DNA of 64,000 nt from an uncultured Bacteroides sp. Its GTDB lineage: Bacteria; Bacteroidota; Bacteroidia; Bacteroidales; Bacteroidaceae. The translations under genes were made by a program, and so were the position numbers. Location: assembly GCA_949285025.1 (NCBI GenBank), contig CASDXG010000108.1:1-64000 (forward strand), read 5' to 3'. A model generated the notes under the pieces. That model was given only the letters and a program-made list of their open reading frames with translations, was not told the origin of the DNA and searched no databases. Shown here piece after piece: positions 9,091-17,947 of the stretch (the stretch's first letter is position 1; each line of letters begins with the position of its first letter).

Positions 9091-9759
9091 ATGACTATCC
9101 AAGAAAATATACGAAATATCATCGCAGAGCTTCCACCACACGTACGTCTGGTTGCTGTTTCCAAGTTTCATGCCAACGAAGCAATCGAAGCCGCCTATAA
9201 AGAAGGGCAACGCATTTTCGGTGAAAGCAAAGTACAGGAACTGAATGCAAAATATACAGTTTTGCCAAAAGATATCGAATGGCATTTTATCGGACACCTA
9301 CAAACGAATAAAGTCAAATACATCGTTCCATTTATTGCCATGATTCATGCGGTCGACTCGTTCAAGCTTTTAAAAGAAATAAACCGTCATGCTGCAAAAA
9401 TAAACCGGGTCATACCCTGTCTTTTGGAAATACATATAGCAAAAGAAGAAAGCAAATTCGGCTTCACGTTCGAATCATGCAGAGAAATGCTTCGGCAAGG
9501 CGAATGGAAAGAGCTTAACAACATTTGTATTTCCGGCATCATGGGGATGGCAACAAACACAGATGATGAAACAGAAATAAAGACAGAATTCAGACATCTG
9601 AAACTCTTTTTCGATGAGCTAAAAAACAATTATTTCCCACAAACAGAAAGTTTCCGGGAGATTTCCATGGGCATGTCACACGATTACCGGCTGGCAATCG
9701 AAGAAGGAAGTACACTTATACGCGTAGGCAGTAAAATATTCGGAGAAAGAACCTATTAA
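9091..9759 (+). CDS. YggS/PROSC family PLP homeostasis protein
   Basis: This 222-aa single-domain alanine-racemase-fold protein carries the PLP-binding lysine in AVSKFH (K25), followed by FGESKVQEL, WHFIGHLQTNKVKYI and SMGMSHDYRLAIEEGSTLIRVGSKIFG, the family signature. Members bind PLP without known enzymatic activity and buffer vitamin B6 and amino-acid pools. The gene lies 3 nt after the DUF4494 gene and 11 nt before the dihydroorotate-dehydrogenase-like gene. Confidence 0.93.
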   Translation: MTIQENIRNIIAELPPHVRLVAVSKFHANEAIEAAYKEGQRIFGESKVQELNAKYTVLPKDIEWHFIGHLQTNKVKYIVPFIAMIHAVDSFKLLKEINRHAAKINRVIPCLLEIHIAKEESKFGFTFESCREMLRQGEWKELNNICISGIMGMATNTDDETEIKTEFRHLKLFFDELKNNYFPQTESFREISMGMSHDYRLAIEEGSTLIRVGSKIFGERTY

Positions 9760-9770
9760 ATTTCAATAAC

Positions 9771-10748
9771 ATGGCACAGCTTAAAACCACATTTGCAGGC
9801 TTATCCCTACAAAATCCTATCATTATCAGCAGTTCCGGGCTGACAAACAACATTGACAACATCAAAAGCCTGGAAGAAGCCGGTGCAGGAGCCATCGTAT
9901 TAAAATCGGTATTCGAAGAACAAATTTCCATGCAAGTCAAGGCAGCACACAGTCATGGATCTTCCGAAGCCGACCATTACCTGCAGACTTACATCCGTTC
10001 GCATACATTAAACAAACACATAGATCTGATAAAAAGAGCAAAAGATTCCTGCTCAATACCCGTTATTGCCAGCATAAACTGCTACAACGACAATGAATGG
10101 ATTGACTTTGCATCCGTCATGGAACAAGCCGGAGCCGATGCATTGGAGGTAAACATTCTCTCATTGCAAACCGAAAAAGATTATACTTACGGGAGTTTTG
10201 AGCAACGCCACATCGATATTCTCCGGCACATAAAAGCCGCAATTCAAATTCCCATAATCATAAAATTGGGCAGCAACCTTACCAACCCCATTGCACTTAT
10301 CAACCAACTTCAGGCAAACAAGGCTGCCGGTGTTGTTTTATTCAACCGATTTTACCAACCGGATTTCGATATCGATAAGTTAACTATCACCAATGCAAAT
10401 GTAATGAGTACGCCATCGGAACTGGCAGAACGTCTCCGATGGACAGCCATAGCATCATCACAAATACCGGCAATCGACTATGCCATTTCCGGAGGAATTC
10501 ACAGCGGACAGGCACTGATAAAAGCTATTCTTGCCGGAGCATCCGCAGCCGAGATATGTAGCGTAATCTATCAAAAAGGAATAAAAGAAGTAACGAAAAT
10601 AAAAGACGCTTTCATCCAATGGATGGAAACAAACCATTACGAGAGCATATCACAATTCAAAGGAAGACTGAATGCCGCAAGCATAGGCGACATCACTCCT
10701 TTTGAACGGACCCAATTCATAAAATACTTCAGTAACTACGAGGAATAA
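9771..10748 (+). CDS. Dihydroorotate dehydrogenase-like protein
   Basis: This 325-aa FMN-dependent TIM-barrel protein resembles class 1 PyrD (FAGLSLQNPIIISSSGLTNNIDNIKSLEEAGAGAIVLKSVFEEQI at the start, IIIKLGSNLTNP in the middle, AISGGIHSGQALIKAILAGASA near the end). It lacks an obvious match to the NPN-x-C-type active-site loop of true dihydroorotate dehydrogenases: the region reads ALEVNILSLQTE. It is therefore called PyrD-like, and pyrimidine synthesis should not be assumed. It is the last gene of a likely operon that ends in a strong hairpin at 10771-10806. Confidence 0.85.
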   Translation: MAQLKTTFAGLSLQNPIIISSSGLTNNIDNIKSLEEAGAGAIVLKSVFEEQISMQVKAAHSHGSSEADHYLQTYIRSHTLNKHIDLIKRAKDSCSIPVIASINCYNDNEWIDFASVMEQAGADALEVNILSLQTEKDYTYGSFEQRHIDILRHIKAAIQIPIIIKLGSNLTNPIALINQLQANKAAGVVLFNRFYQPDFDIDKLTITNANVMSTPSELAERLRWTAIASSQIPAIDYAISGGIHSGQALIKAILAGASAAEICSVIYQKGIKEVTKIKDAFIQWMETNHYESISQFKGRLNAASIGDITPFERTQFIKYFSNYEE

Positions 10749-10770
10749 TTTTATACCATTCACATCATTC

Positions 10771-10806
10771 TTTGTGGCAAAACATCAAAATGTTTTGCCA
10801 CAAAGG
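10771..10806. terminator. 16-bp perfect hairpin after the PyrD-like gene
   Basis: The arms 10771-10786 and 10791-10806 are perfectly complementary with a CAAA loop. No long T-tract follows, so it may act as a terminator or as an RNA 3'-end stabiliser. Confidence 0.65.
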
Positions 10807-10886
10807 TCTCGGTCTTTCCCTCCTTTTGCCACGATCTTTTCGCTGAAATAATCCTATCTTTTCATTGAAAACTGCAATCATTCCAT

Positions 10887-10894
10887 TATATTTG
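10887..10894 (+). promoter_or_regulatory. -7 box (TATATTTG) for the acyl-CoA ligase gene
   Basis: Consensus match, 42 nt before the ATG at 10937. A TTTTC stretch about 25 nt upstream may act as the -33 region. Confidence 0.55.
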
Positions 10895-10936
10895 CACAAT
10901 ATCTATTATCTTTTGCGCAAATAAGAATCATCTGTC

Positions 10937-12595
10937 ATGAATAAAAGTTTTATCGCTTTTATAGAAGAAAGCATCAAAAAGAACTGGGATCTTGATGCCC
11001 TTACCGACTATAAAGGCGCAACCTTACAATATAAAGATGTAGCACGCAAGATAGAAAAAATACATATCTTGCTGGAAAACAGTGGAATAAAACGAGGAGA
11101 CAAAGTTGCCGTATGCGGACGAAACAGTTCGCATTGGGGGGTCGCTTTCCTTTCTATCTTAACTTATGGAGCAGTTGCTGTGCCAATTCTGCACGAATTC
11201 AAGCCAGACAACATACACAACATCGTAAACCATTCGGACGCACGCCTGCTTTTTGTAGGAGACATGATATGGGAATCCCTGAATGAAGCCGAAATGCCTA
11301 ATATCGAAGGCATCATTCTCATGACAGACTTTACACTTTTAGTTTGCCGAAGCAAACAATTGGAATATGCCAGAGAGCACCTGAACGAACTGTTCGGCAA
11401 GAAATATCCCAAGAATTTCCGCCGCGAACACGTCGAATACAGACGGGACGACCCGGAAGAACTGGCAATTATAAATTACACATCGGGCACAACAAGTTTC
11501 TCAAAAGGAGTCATGATTCCTTACCGCTCTTTGTGGTCGAACACACAATTTGCATTCGAAGTCTTACCCCTACACGCCGGAGACCGCGTTGTATCAATGC
11601 TCCCTATGGCACATATGTACGGCCTGTCATTCGAATTCATCTATGAATTCGCGTGCGGATGTCACATCTACTTCCTCACACGAATGCCAAGTCCCAAAAT
11701 CATATTCCAAGCATTCGCTGATGTAAAACCACATATTATAATTGCCGTACCGCTTATCATCGAAAAAATAATCAAAAAAAATGTCTTGCCCAAGCTGGAA
11801 AGTTTGCCCATCAAACTCCTTCTCAAACTACCTGTTATCAATGAAAAAATCAAAAATACAGTACGAGAAGGAATGATTCAGGGATTCGGAGGCAACTTTT
11901 ATGAAATCATCATAGGAGGAGCAGCTTTTAATTCCGAAGTGGAAAACCTTTTAAAGTCGATAAACTTTCCTTACACAGTAGGATACGGAATGACCGAATG
12001 CGGCCCGATTATCGCATATGAAGACTGGCACAAATTCAAGCCCGGCTCCTGCGGAAAAGCAGCTCCGCGCATGGAGGTGCGAATTAACAGTTCAGACCCT
12101 CAGCATATCGCAGGAGAAATACTGACACGAGGCGACAATGTCATGCTGGGATATTATAAAAATCCGGAATCAACCCGACAAGCTATTGACGAGGAAGGAT
12201 GGCTGCATACGGGCGACTTAGGATTAATGGACGCAGACGGAAATATAACAATTAAAGGAAGGAGCAAAAACATGCTGTTAGGTCCTTCCGGACAAAACAT
12301 CTACCCGGAAGAAATTGAAGAAAAAATAAATAATCTTCCCCTCGTATCGGAAAGCATTGTCGTCCAACTAAAAGACAACAAATTGGCAGCTCTCATTTAT
12401 CCCGACTTCGAGGAAGCATATAAACAACAGCTGACAAACAAAGACATCGAGAAATTCATGGAAGAAAACAGGCAGACTCTCAATGAAAGTCTTCCTGCCT
12501 ATTCTCAAATAACATACATAAAAATCTTTCCGGAGGAGTTTGAAAAAACCCCGAAAAAAAGCATCAAACGTTTCCTTTATCAAGACATACAATAA
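10937..12595 (+). CDS. AMP-forming acyl-CoA synthetase/ligase
   Basis: This 552-aa ANL-superfamily enzyme activates a carboxylic acid, probably a fatty acid, with ATP and then CoA. Seen motifs: the P-loop-like YTSGTTSFSKGVM (about residue 178), VGYGMTECGP (A5 motif), GWLHTGDLG with GRSKNMLLGPSGQNIYPEEIE (A7-A8), and a C-terminal lysine in KTPKKSIKRF. The substrate cannot be read from sequence; long-chain fatty acid is the usual assignment. It lies only 5 nt upstream of the repeat-containing surface protein gene, suggesting one transcript. Confidence 0.9.
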   Translation: MNKSFIAFIEESIKKNWDLDALTDYKGATLQYKDVARKIEKIHILLENSGIKRGDKVAVCGRNSSHWGVAFLSILTYGAVAVPILHEFKPDNIHNIVNHSDARLLFVGDMIWESLNEAEMPNIEGIILMTDFTLLVCRSKQLEYAREHLNELFGKKYPKNFRREHVEYRRDDPEELAIINYTSGTTSFSKGVMIPYRSLWSNTQFAFEVLPLHAGDRVVSMLPMAHMYGLSFEFIYEFACGCHIYFLTRMPSPKIIFQAFADVKPHIIIAVPLIIEKIIKKNVLPKLESLPIKLLLKLPVINEKIKNTVREGMIQGFGGNFYEIIIGGAAFNSEVENLLKSINFPYTVGYGMTECGPIIAYEDWHKFKPGSCGKAAPRMEVRINSSDPQHIAGEILTRGDNVMLGYYKNPESTRQAIDEEGWLHTGDLGLMDADGNITIKGRSKNMLLGPSGQNIYPEEIEEKINNLPLVSESIVVQLKDNKLAALIYPDFEEAYKQQLTNKDIEKFMEENRQTLNESLPAYSQITYIKIFPEEFEKTPKKSIKRFLYQDIQ

Positions 12596-12600
12596 CCGAC

Positions 12601-13848
12601 ATGAACCGTCTTTCAAAATACATAACCATCGCTTTTACAAGTTGTGTTTTCATCTGCGCCCAAATATCGGCGGAGGAACGTCCTCAAAAACTTAAAAAAA
12701 CGCCGAATATCGCCATAAATATATCCAGACACAAGAAAATTCCACACAGAACATACCTGAATTTGGGACTTCTCAGCAATTTTAATTATCTGAACGGACT
12801 GGGAGTCAACGTCATTTCAAGCATTACACTTTGGAATACAACAGGCCTTCAATTTGCCGGATTCGCAAATGTAACAGGAATGAACGTTAAGGGTTTACAA
12901 TTCTCCGGCATTGCAAACGTAACAGGGAAAAATACATATGGAATAAACACTTCCGGGTTAATGAACATTAATGGCAAAAATTCCTATGGGATATTAGTAT
13001 CCGGTTTGGGGAATATAAGCGGAGAATCAAACTATGGTCTCATGGTAAGCGGACTTATAAACATGACCGGAGAGAAGTCTAATGGAATAATGCTGTCCGG
13101 ATTGGCTAATATCAGTGGAAATGAACAACGGGGATTCATTATAAGCGGACTGGCAAATGTATCGGCCACCTCGCTAAAAGGCTTGCAAATGTCCGCACTA
13201 CTTAATACGGCAGGGGAAAGCAACTGTGGATTACAACTGGCAGCTTTGGGGAACGTTTCTGTAAAAAACAAGGGAATGCAAACAGCTCTTTTCAACTATG
13301 CTGCCCAAAATAACGGCATACAAATAGGTATGGTCAATGTAAACAAAGAAGAATGTCGAGGCGTACAACTGGGTATTGTAAATATAAGCAAGAATGAAAA
13401 AGCACGGCAAATAGGCTTCTTTAACATCAAACCTTATACACGACCGCAACTTATTTTATCGGGAGGAAATACAAGCAAACTGAATGTTCTCGTACAACTA
13501 AAGAACAAATATACCTATACTCAAGTAGGTCTTGGTACATATTATCTCGGATTCGACAAAAAATTCTCAGCAACGGGAATTTATCGCATAGGCGTTTACC
13601 ATACCTTACTGCCAAAATTAGAAATCAGCGCAGACATGGGATATTATCATATAGAGACCTTTAAAAACAAAGACAATGGTTATGCAGCAAGGATGTATGC
13701 CTTACAGCCAAGAATTAATCTGGAATATCGCATCATGAAAAAGCTTGGCATATTTGTTTCAGGAGGATACAACTGGACACGCAATTACAGCCATAGCGGA
13801 AATTTCGACAAAAAAGTATGTTTTGAAACGGGTATCGTTTTATTTTAA
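12601..13848 (+). CDS. LA_2272-type surface repeat protein
   Basis: This 415-aa exported protein has a signal peptide (residues 1-24, cleavage near ICAQISA-EE). From about residue 82 to 260 it consists of roughly a dozen tandem repeats, mostly 16 residues, shortening to 15 at the end, with consensus G(L/I)xxSGLxN(I/V)(S/T)Gxxxx. After that comes a beta-rich C-terminal part of about 145 residues with aromatic strands (TYTQVGLGTYYLGFDKKF), suggesting an outer-membrane or surface domain. It fits the family described for Leptospira LA_2272 surface repeat proteins. The regular glycine and asparagine spacing predicts a beta-solenoid. Function is unknown. Confidence 0.75.
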   Translation: MNRLSKYITIAFTSCVFICAQISAEERPQKLKKTPNIAINISRHKKIPHRTYLNLGLLSNFNYLNGLGVNVISSITLWNTTGLQFAGFANVTGMNVKGLQFSGIANVTGKNTYGINTSGLMNINGKNSYGILVSGLGNISGESNYGLMVSGLINMTGEKSNGIMLSGLANISGNEQRGFIISGLANVSATSLKGLQMSALLNTAGESNCGLQLAALGNVSVKNKGMQTALFNYAAQNNGIQIGMVNVNKEECRGVQLGIVNISKNEKARQIGFFNIKPYTRPQLILSGGNTSKLNVLVQLKNKYTYTQVGLGTYYLGFDKKFSATGIYRIGVYHTLLPKLEISADMGYYHIETFKNKDNGYAARMYALQPRINLEYRIMKKLGIFVSGGYNWTRNYSHSGNFDKKVCFETGIVLF

Positions 13849-13859
13849 ACGCATTCCCT

Positions 13860-14450
13860 TTATGAATGTATGCTGCTAGCCCTAACCCTGCTAAGGGTTT
13901 CCGGAGTCATTTGAAGCAAAGAGGCAACATAAACCAAAGGCGCACGTTTTAAGATTTCCGGATGTAAATGAAGCAATTTATTATAACGCTCATGAGCAGA
14001 TTCAAAGCGTAATGTATCTGCTTTTATTTGCGAATCGATCAAAGACCATTCAAAAAATCTCCGATATAATACACCGACATCAGAACGCTCCAAAGAAAGT
14101 CTCTCTATCTTCTCCTTTTCAAACTCCCAAACAATAACCGGCTCTAATGCCTCAATCATCAATCTTGTCGGTTCTTGTTTAAAATAACTTTCCAGACACA
14201 CCACAACGCCTTCTTCATAACCCAAATGCTCAGTCAAATCTTTCCCGTGTTTAAAATAGAACTGTCTCAGCATTCCTTTCTCTATATAAAGAAGACATTT
14301 ACAGACCTCACCTTCATCCAAGATGCGCTCTCCTTTCTTATATTTCCTACATACAATAACATCGGCTAAAGCATGCAGGCTTTCTTTAGTAAGCGGACTG
14401 TGAAAACGAGTCACCATCTGCCTTATGATATCTATATTTGTTGTCATCAC
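13860..14450 (-). CDS. Crp/Fnr-type regulator with divergent DNA-binding end
   Basis: This 196-aa protein has an N-terminal cNMP-binding-like barrel (KKGERILDEGEVCKCLLYIEKGMLRQFYFKHGKDLTEHLGYE) and a C-terminal helical segment YVASLLQMTPETLSRVRASS that resembles a Crp helix-turn-helix. It matches the short Crp/Fnr-like regulators common in Bacteroidota. The ligand and targets are unknown. It lies 34 nt downstream of the YitT gene on the same strand and may be cotranscribed. Its 3' end converges on the repeat-protein gene with an 11-nt gap. Confidence 0.85.
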   Translation of the reverse strand: MMTTNIDIIRQMVTRFHSPLTKESLHALADVIVCRKYKKGERILDEGEVCKCLLYIEKGMLRQFYFKHGKDLTEHLGYEEGVVVCLESYFKQEPTRLMIEALEPVIVWEFEKEKIERLSLERSDVGVLYRRFFEWSLIDSQIKADTLRFESAHERYNKLLHLHPEILKRAPLVYVASLLQMTPETLSRVRASSIHS

Positions 14451-14484
14451 CGGTCTGAAAAATAAAAAAGACTAAACGAATCTG

Positions 14485-15378
14485 TCACTTCACCTTAATA
14501 CGGTCGAAACCTTCTCCAAACACACCAATTACAGCACTTTGGGAAACGAATGCTTTGGGATCAATATCTTTTATCAGACGAAATATTGTATTCGATTCAC
14601 GCTTTTTTGCAAGAACAAACATCATCTTCACACTATTATTTGTATAACAGCCTACTCCGTCAATAAAAGTTACGCCACGATGCAAATCCTTGTTTATCCG
14701 TTTCCCGATTTCTTCATACTTCGATGAGATAATAAAGAATTGAACCGACTGACGTGCATTGTTAACGACCTGGTCCAATACAAAACTTGAAATGAATAAA
14801 ACGACATAACCATATACGACTTTCTCCCAACTATGCAGAACAAGATAACTGGATGATATAATAATCACATCACAAATCAATATTACCCGACCTAATGTTA
14901 TGTCACGATATTTATTGACTATCGCTGCTATAATGTCGGTACCCCCTGTACTTCCATTGGCAGAAAAAGCAATTCCAATTCCGGCACCGCAAAAAGAAGC
15001 GCCCAAAACACACGACATAAATGGCTGGTCATGAATAAGTTCTTCCGTCACCAATCCTTGAATTACTGCCAAAATTCCCGTTAATATACATACTGCAAAG
15101 ATTGTTTTCAGACAAAACTTCAAGCCAAGTATCTTCAATGCGACCAGCAAAAGCACAAAATTAATAAGAAGATAAGTATACTGAACCGGTATACCTGTAC
15201 CCCAATAAACCACAGATGCGATTCCCGGAACCGCCCCCGAAGGAATGTCACTCGGCAACAAAAATACAGTCCACCCTATACCATACATAATCATGCCTAA
15301 AGCGATCATTAAATAATCCCCCGCCTCTCTTAAAATTTTCTGGCGAGGCGTAACAGACATACCCTGTATCATATCCAT
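14485..15378 (-). CDS. YitT family membrane protein (DUF2179 C-terminus)
   Basis: This 297-aa protein has about five to six N-terminal membrane segments (residues about 20-205, including GMIMYGIGWTVFLLPSDIPSGAVPGIA), a conserved GSTGGTDIIAAIVNKY segment (about 146-161), and a soluble C-terminal DUF2179 domain (YTNNSVKMMFVLAKKRESNTIFRLIKDIDPKAFVS). YitT proteins are inner-membrane proteins of unclear transport function. A -7 box 23 nt upstream supports the start at 15378, although Met3 or Met7 remain possible. Confidence 0.92.
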   Translation of the reverse strand: MDMIQGMSVTPRQKILREAGDYLMIALGMIMYGIGWTVFLLPSDIPSGAVPGIASVVYWGTGIPVQYTYLLINFVLLLVALKILGLKFCLKTIFAVCILTGILAVIQGLVTEELIHDQPFMSCVLGASFCGAGIGIAFSANGSTGGTDIIAAIVNKYRDITLGRVILICDVIIISSSYLVLHSWEKVVYGYVVLFISSFVLDQVVNNARQSVQFFIISSKYEEIGKRINKDLHRGVTFIDGVGCYTNNSVKMMFVLAKKRESNTIFRLIKDIDPKAFVSQSAVIGVFGEGFDRIKVK

Positions 15379-15401
15379 TTTCGATTAATAAATTCAACGC
15401 A

Positions 15402-15409
15402 CAAAAGTA
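15402..15409 (-). promoter_or_regulatory. -7 box (TACTTTTG) for the YitT gene
   Basis: The plus strand reads CAAAAGTA. It is a consensus -7 box on the minus strand, 23 nt before the ATG at 15378. Confidence 0.5.
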
Positions 15410-15452
15410 TGAAAAAATTTATATGAACGAATTATGAGGCCACGATATTTGT

Positions 15453-15482
15453 TTTGCAACTGACAAAAATTCGCTATTTTTG
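15453..15482 (+). promoter_or_regulatory. Complete promoter of glutamine synthetase III
   Basis: The -33 TTTG at 15453-15456 and the -7 TATTTTTG at 15475-15482 are separated by 18 nt, close to the Bacteroidota consensus. The start site would be near 15487, leaving a leader of about 114 nt before the ATG at 15601. Confidence 0.7.
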
Positions 15483-15531
15483 CAAAAAATATAAGTAACT
15501 CCGCCATACATAACGGAATAATGTAATATCG

Positions 15532-15551
15532 CCTAAACAAATCTGCTTAGG
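15532..15551. repeat. 20-bp interrupted dyad in the glnN leader
   Basis: CCTAA...TTAGG arms enclose a largely symmetrical centre (16 of 20 positions symmetric). It lies about 45-65 nt downstream of the predicted transcription start and 50 nt before the ATG, where an operator or leader hairpin could act on nitrogen control. The role is inferred. Confidence 0.4.
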
Positions 15552-15600
15552 ATAACGCACGATTAATTGATAAAGAACTACAAGAAACAACATTAATATT

Positions 15601-17790
15601 ATGTCAAAATTAAGATTCAGGGTTGTAGAACAAGCCTTCCATAAAAAACCAGTTAATATCCCGGCACCTGCAGAACGTCCTACGGAATACTTTGCAAAAT
15701 ATGTATTCAATCGCGAAAAAATGTTCAAGTACCTACCGGGAAAAGTTTACACGAAACTAATAGATGTAATAGACAATGGAGCGATTCTAGACAGAAGTAT
15801 TGCCGATGAAGTGGCAAACGGCATGAGACGCTGGGCCATGGAACTGGGAGCTACCCACTATACACACTGGTTCCAACCGTTGACTGAAGGCACGGCTGAG
15901 AAACATGATGCCTTCGTAGAACATGACGGAAAAGGAGGAATGTTGGAAGAGTTCTCAGGAAAATTACTTGTTCAACAAGAAGCCGATGGTTCTTCTTTCC
16001 CTAACGGAGGAGTACGCAACACGTTCGAAGCGCGAGGCTATTCGGCGTGGGATCCGTCGTCTCCTGTTTTTGTCGTAGACGATACCTTGTGTATCCCGAC
16101 TGTCTTTATCGCCTATACCGGAGAATCACTCGATTATAAGGCTCCTTTATTGAAATCAATCCGTGCCGTGACGAAAGCCGCACTCGATGTCATACATTAC
16201 TTCGATCCGACCGTAAAGAAAGTTATTTCTTATCTGGGCTGGGAACAGGAATACTTTCTCGTAGACGAAGGACTGTATGCCGCCCGTCCCGACCTTCTCC
16301 TCACGGGACGTACCCTGATGGGACACGAGGCATCTAAAAACCAACAACTGGAAGACCACTACTTCGGAGCGATTCCAAGTCGTGTGGCAGCCTTCATGAA
16401 AGACCTGGAAATTCAGGCACTTGAACTGGGAATTCCCGTAAAAACAAGACATAACGAGGTGGCGCCTAACCAATTCGAACTGGCACCCATCTACGAAGAA
16501 TGCAATCTTGCCGTCGACCATAACATGCTCATCATGTCGCTCATGAGGAAGATTGCACGGAATCACGGCTTCCGTGTGCTTCTGCACGAGAAACCTTTCA
16601 AAGGGGTAAACGGATCAGGGAAACACAACAACTGGTCGCTCGGCACCGACAATGGCGTGCTGCTGATGGCTCCCGGAAAGACAACTGAAGAGAACCTGCG
16701 GTTTATCACGTTTGTTGTCAATACGCTTATGGCGGTTTACCGGCATAACGGACTGCTGAAAGCCTCAATCATGAGCGCAACGAACGCACATCGTCTGGGT
16801 GCGAACGAAGCACCTCCTGCCATCATCTCCTCATTTCTCGGAACACAGCTGAGCAAGGTTCTTGACCATATTGAGGAAAGCTCGACTGACGAACTGATTT
16901 CTTTAGGCGGAAAGCACGGCATGAAACTGGATATCCCGCAGATTCCCGAACTGCTTATCGACAATACCGACCGGAACAGAACTTCGCCTTTCGCCTTTAC
17001 GGGGAACCGTTTCGAATTCCGAGCGCCCGGCTCTGAAGCAAACTGCGCCAGCGCAATGATTGCCTTAAACACAGCTGTGGCGGAACAACTTGCCATATTC
17101 AAACAGAAAGTCGATACGCTAATAGAACAGGGAGAACCGAAAATCTCGGCAATCATACAGGTTGTCCGCCATTTTATCAAGGAATGCAAACCCATAAGAT
17201 TTGACGGAAACGGCTACAGCGAGGAATGGAAAGAGGAAGCCGCACGGCGGGGACTGGACTGTGAAACGAGCTGCCCGCTGATATTCGACCGCTACCTTGC
17301 TCCGGAAAGCATCCGCATGTTTGAGACAACCGGAGTAATGACCCAAAAAGAGTTAGAAGCGCGCAACGAAGTGAAATGGGAAATGTACACAAAGAAAATA
17401 CAGATTGAAGCCAGAGTACTGGGCGACTTGGTCATGAATCACATCGTTCCGGTCGCAATCGAATACCAGACAAAACTGATAGACAACGTGTACAAGACCA
17501 AACTGATTTTCCCGGCAGATGAAGCAGCAGCCTTATCAACGGAGAATGTTGCTATCATAAAAGAAATAGCCGAACACACTTCTTACATTAAAGAGCACGT
17601 AGATGCGATGGTGGAAGCCCGTAAAGTTGCCAACAGAATCACTAACGAACGTGAAAAAGCCATCGCATATCATGACAATATCGCTCCTATGTTGGAGATG
17701 ATCCGCAAGCATATCGATAAATTAGAATTAATCGTAGACGACCAGATGTGGACACTGCCGAAATATAGAGAGCTGTTATTCGTCAGATAA
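15601..17790 (+). CDS. glnN: Type III glutamine synthetase
   Basis: This 729-aa protein has the GSIII length and architecture. The N-terminal half holds the beta-grasp region with THYTHWFQPLTEGTAEKHDAFVE (about residues 86-108) and the GSIII-specific AFEARGYSAWDPSSPVFV. The middle holds the catalytic E-x-E and N-binding segments (SYLGWEQEYFLVDE; RHNEVAPNQFELAPIYEECN; GVNGSGKHNNWSLG). The C-terminus is helical. It makes glutamine from glutamate, ammonia and ATP and is the main ammonia-assimilation enzyme in Bacteroides-type organisms. The promoter, dyad-containing leader and strong terminator (17821-17870) mark it as a single-gene transcript. Confidence 0.97.
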   Translation: MSKLRFRVVEQAFHKKPVNIPAPAERPTEYFAKYVFNREKMFKYLPGKVYTKLIDVIDNGAILDRSIADEVANGMRRWAMELGATHYTHWFQPLTEGTAEKHDAFVEHDGKGGMLEEFSGKLLVQQEADGSSFPNGGVRNTFEARGYSAWDPSSPVFVVDDTLCIPTVFIAYTGESLDYKAPLLKSIRAVTKAALDVIHYFDPTVKKVISYLGWEQEYFLVDEGLYAARPDLLLTGRTLMGHEASKNQQLEDHYFGAIPSRVAAFMKDLEIQALELGIPVKTRHNEVAPNQFELAPIYEECNLAVDHNMLIMSLMRKIARNHGFRVLLHEKPFKGVNGSGKHNNWSLGTDNGVLLMAPGKTTEENLRFITFVVNTLMAVYRHNGLLKASIMSATNAHRLGANEAPPAIISSFLGTQLSKVLDHIEESSTDELISLGGKHGMKLDIPQIPELLIDNTDRNRTSPFAFTGNRFEFRAPGSEANCASAMIALNTAVAEQLAIFKQKVDTLIEQGEPKISAIIQVVRHFIKECKPIRFDGNGYSEEWKEEAARRGLDCETSCPLIFDRYLAPESIRMFETTGVMTQKELEARNEVKWEMYTKKIQIEARVLGDLVMNHIVPVAIEYQTKLIDNVYKTKLIFPADEAAALSTENVAIIKEIAEHTSYIKEHVDAMVEARKVANRITNEREKAIAYHDNIAPMLEMIRKHIDKLELIVDDQMWTLPKYRELLFVR

Positions 17791-17820
17791 GACCGTACTA
17801 AATACTTTCAGAATATATTC

Positions 17821-17870
17821 GGAAGATATACGAAGGAGGAAGACTTGCCGCGTATATCTTCCGTTTTTTT
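17821..17870 (+). terminator. Rho-independent terminator of glnN
   Basis: A perfect 12-bp stem (17821-17832 with 17851-17862) is followed by a run of seven T (17864-17870), 30 nt after the stop codon. Confidence 0.9.
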
Positions 17871-17935
17871 ATTTCCATACAACATCGTCCCAAGAAAAAA
17901 GAAGAGACAAAAATCACACAATCCGCAAAAGTCCG

Positions 17936-17943
17936 TATCTTTG
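17936..17943 (+). promoter_or_regulatory. -7 box (TATCTTTG) abutting the transporter start codon
   Basis: The box ends only 4 nt before the ATG at 17948, so transcription should start at about the A of the ATG, giving a leaderless mRNA. No clear -33 TTTG is seen, so an alternative upstream promoter is possible. Confidence 0.45.
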
Positions 17944-17947
17944 CAAC

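Noticed and set aside
12820-13420. DNA repeat array or CRISPR inside the surface-protein gene
   Set aside because: The periodicity is 48 nt at protein level with divergent codons; no identical direct repeats and spacers are seen.
15474-15728. 84-codon minus-strand frame overlapping the glnN start
   Set aside because: It runs antisense across the glnN promoter and coding region, matches no family I recognise and is explained as a shadow of a certain gene.
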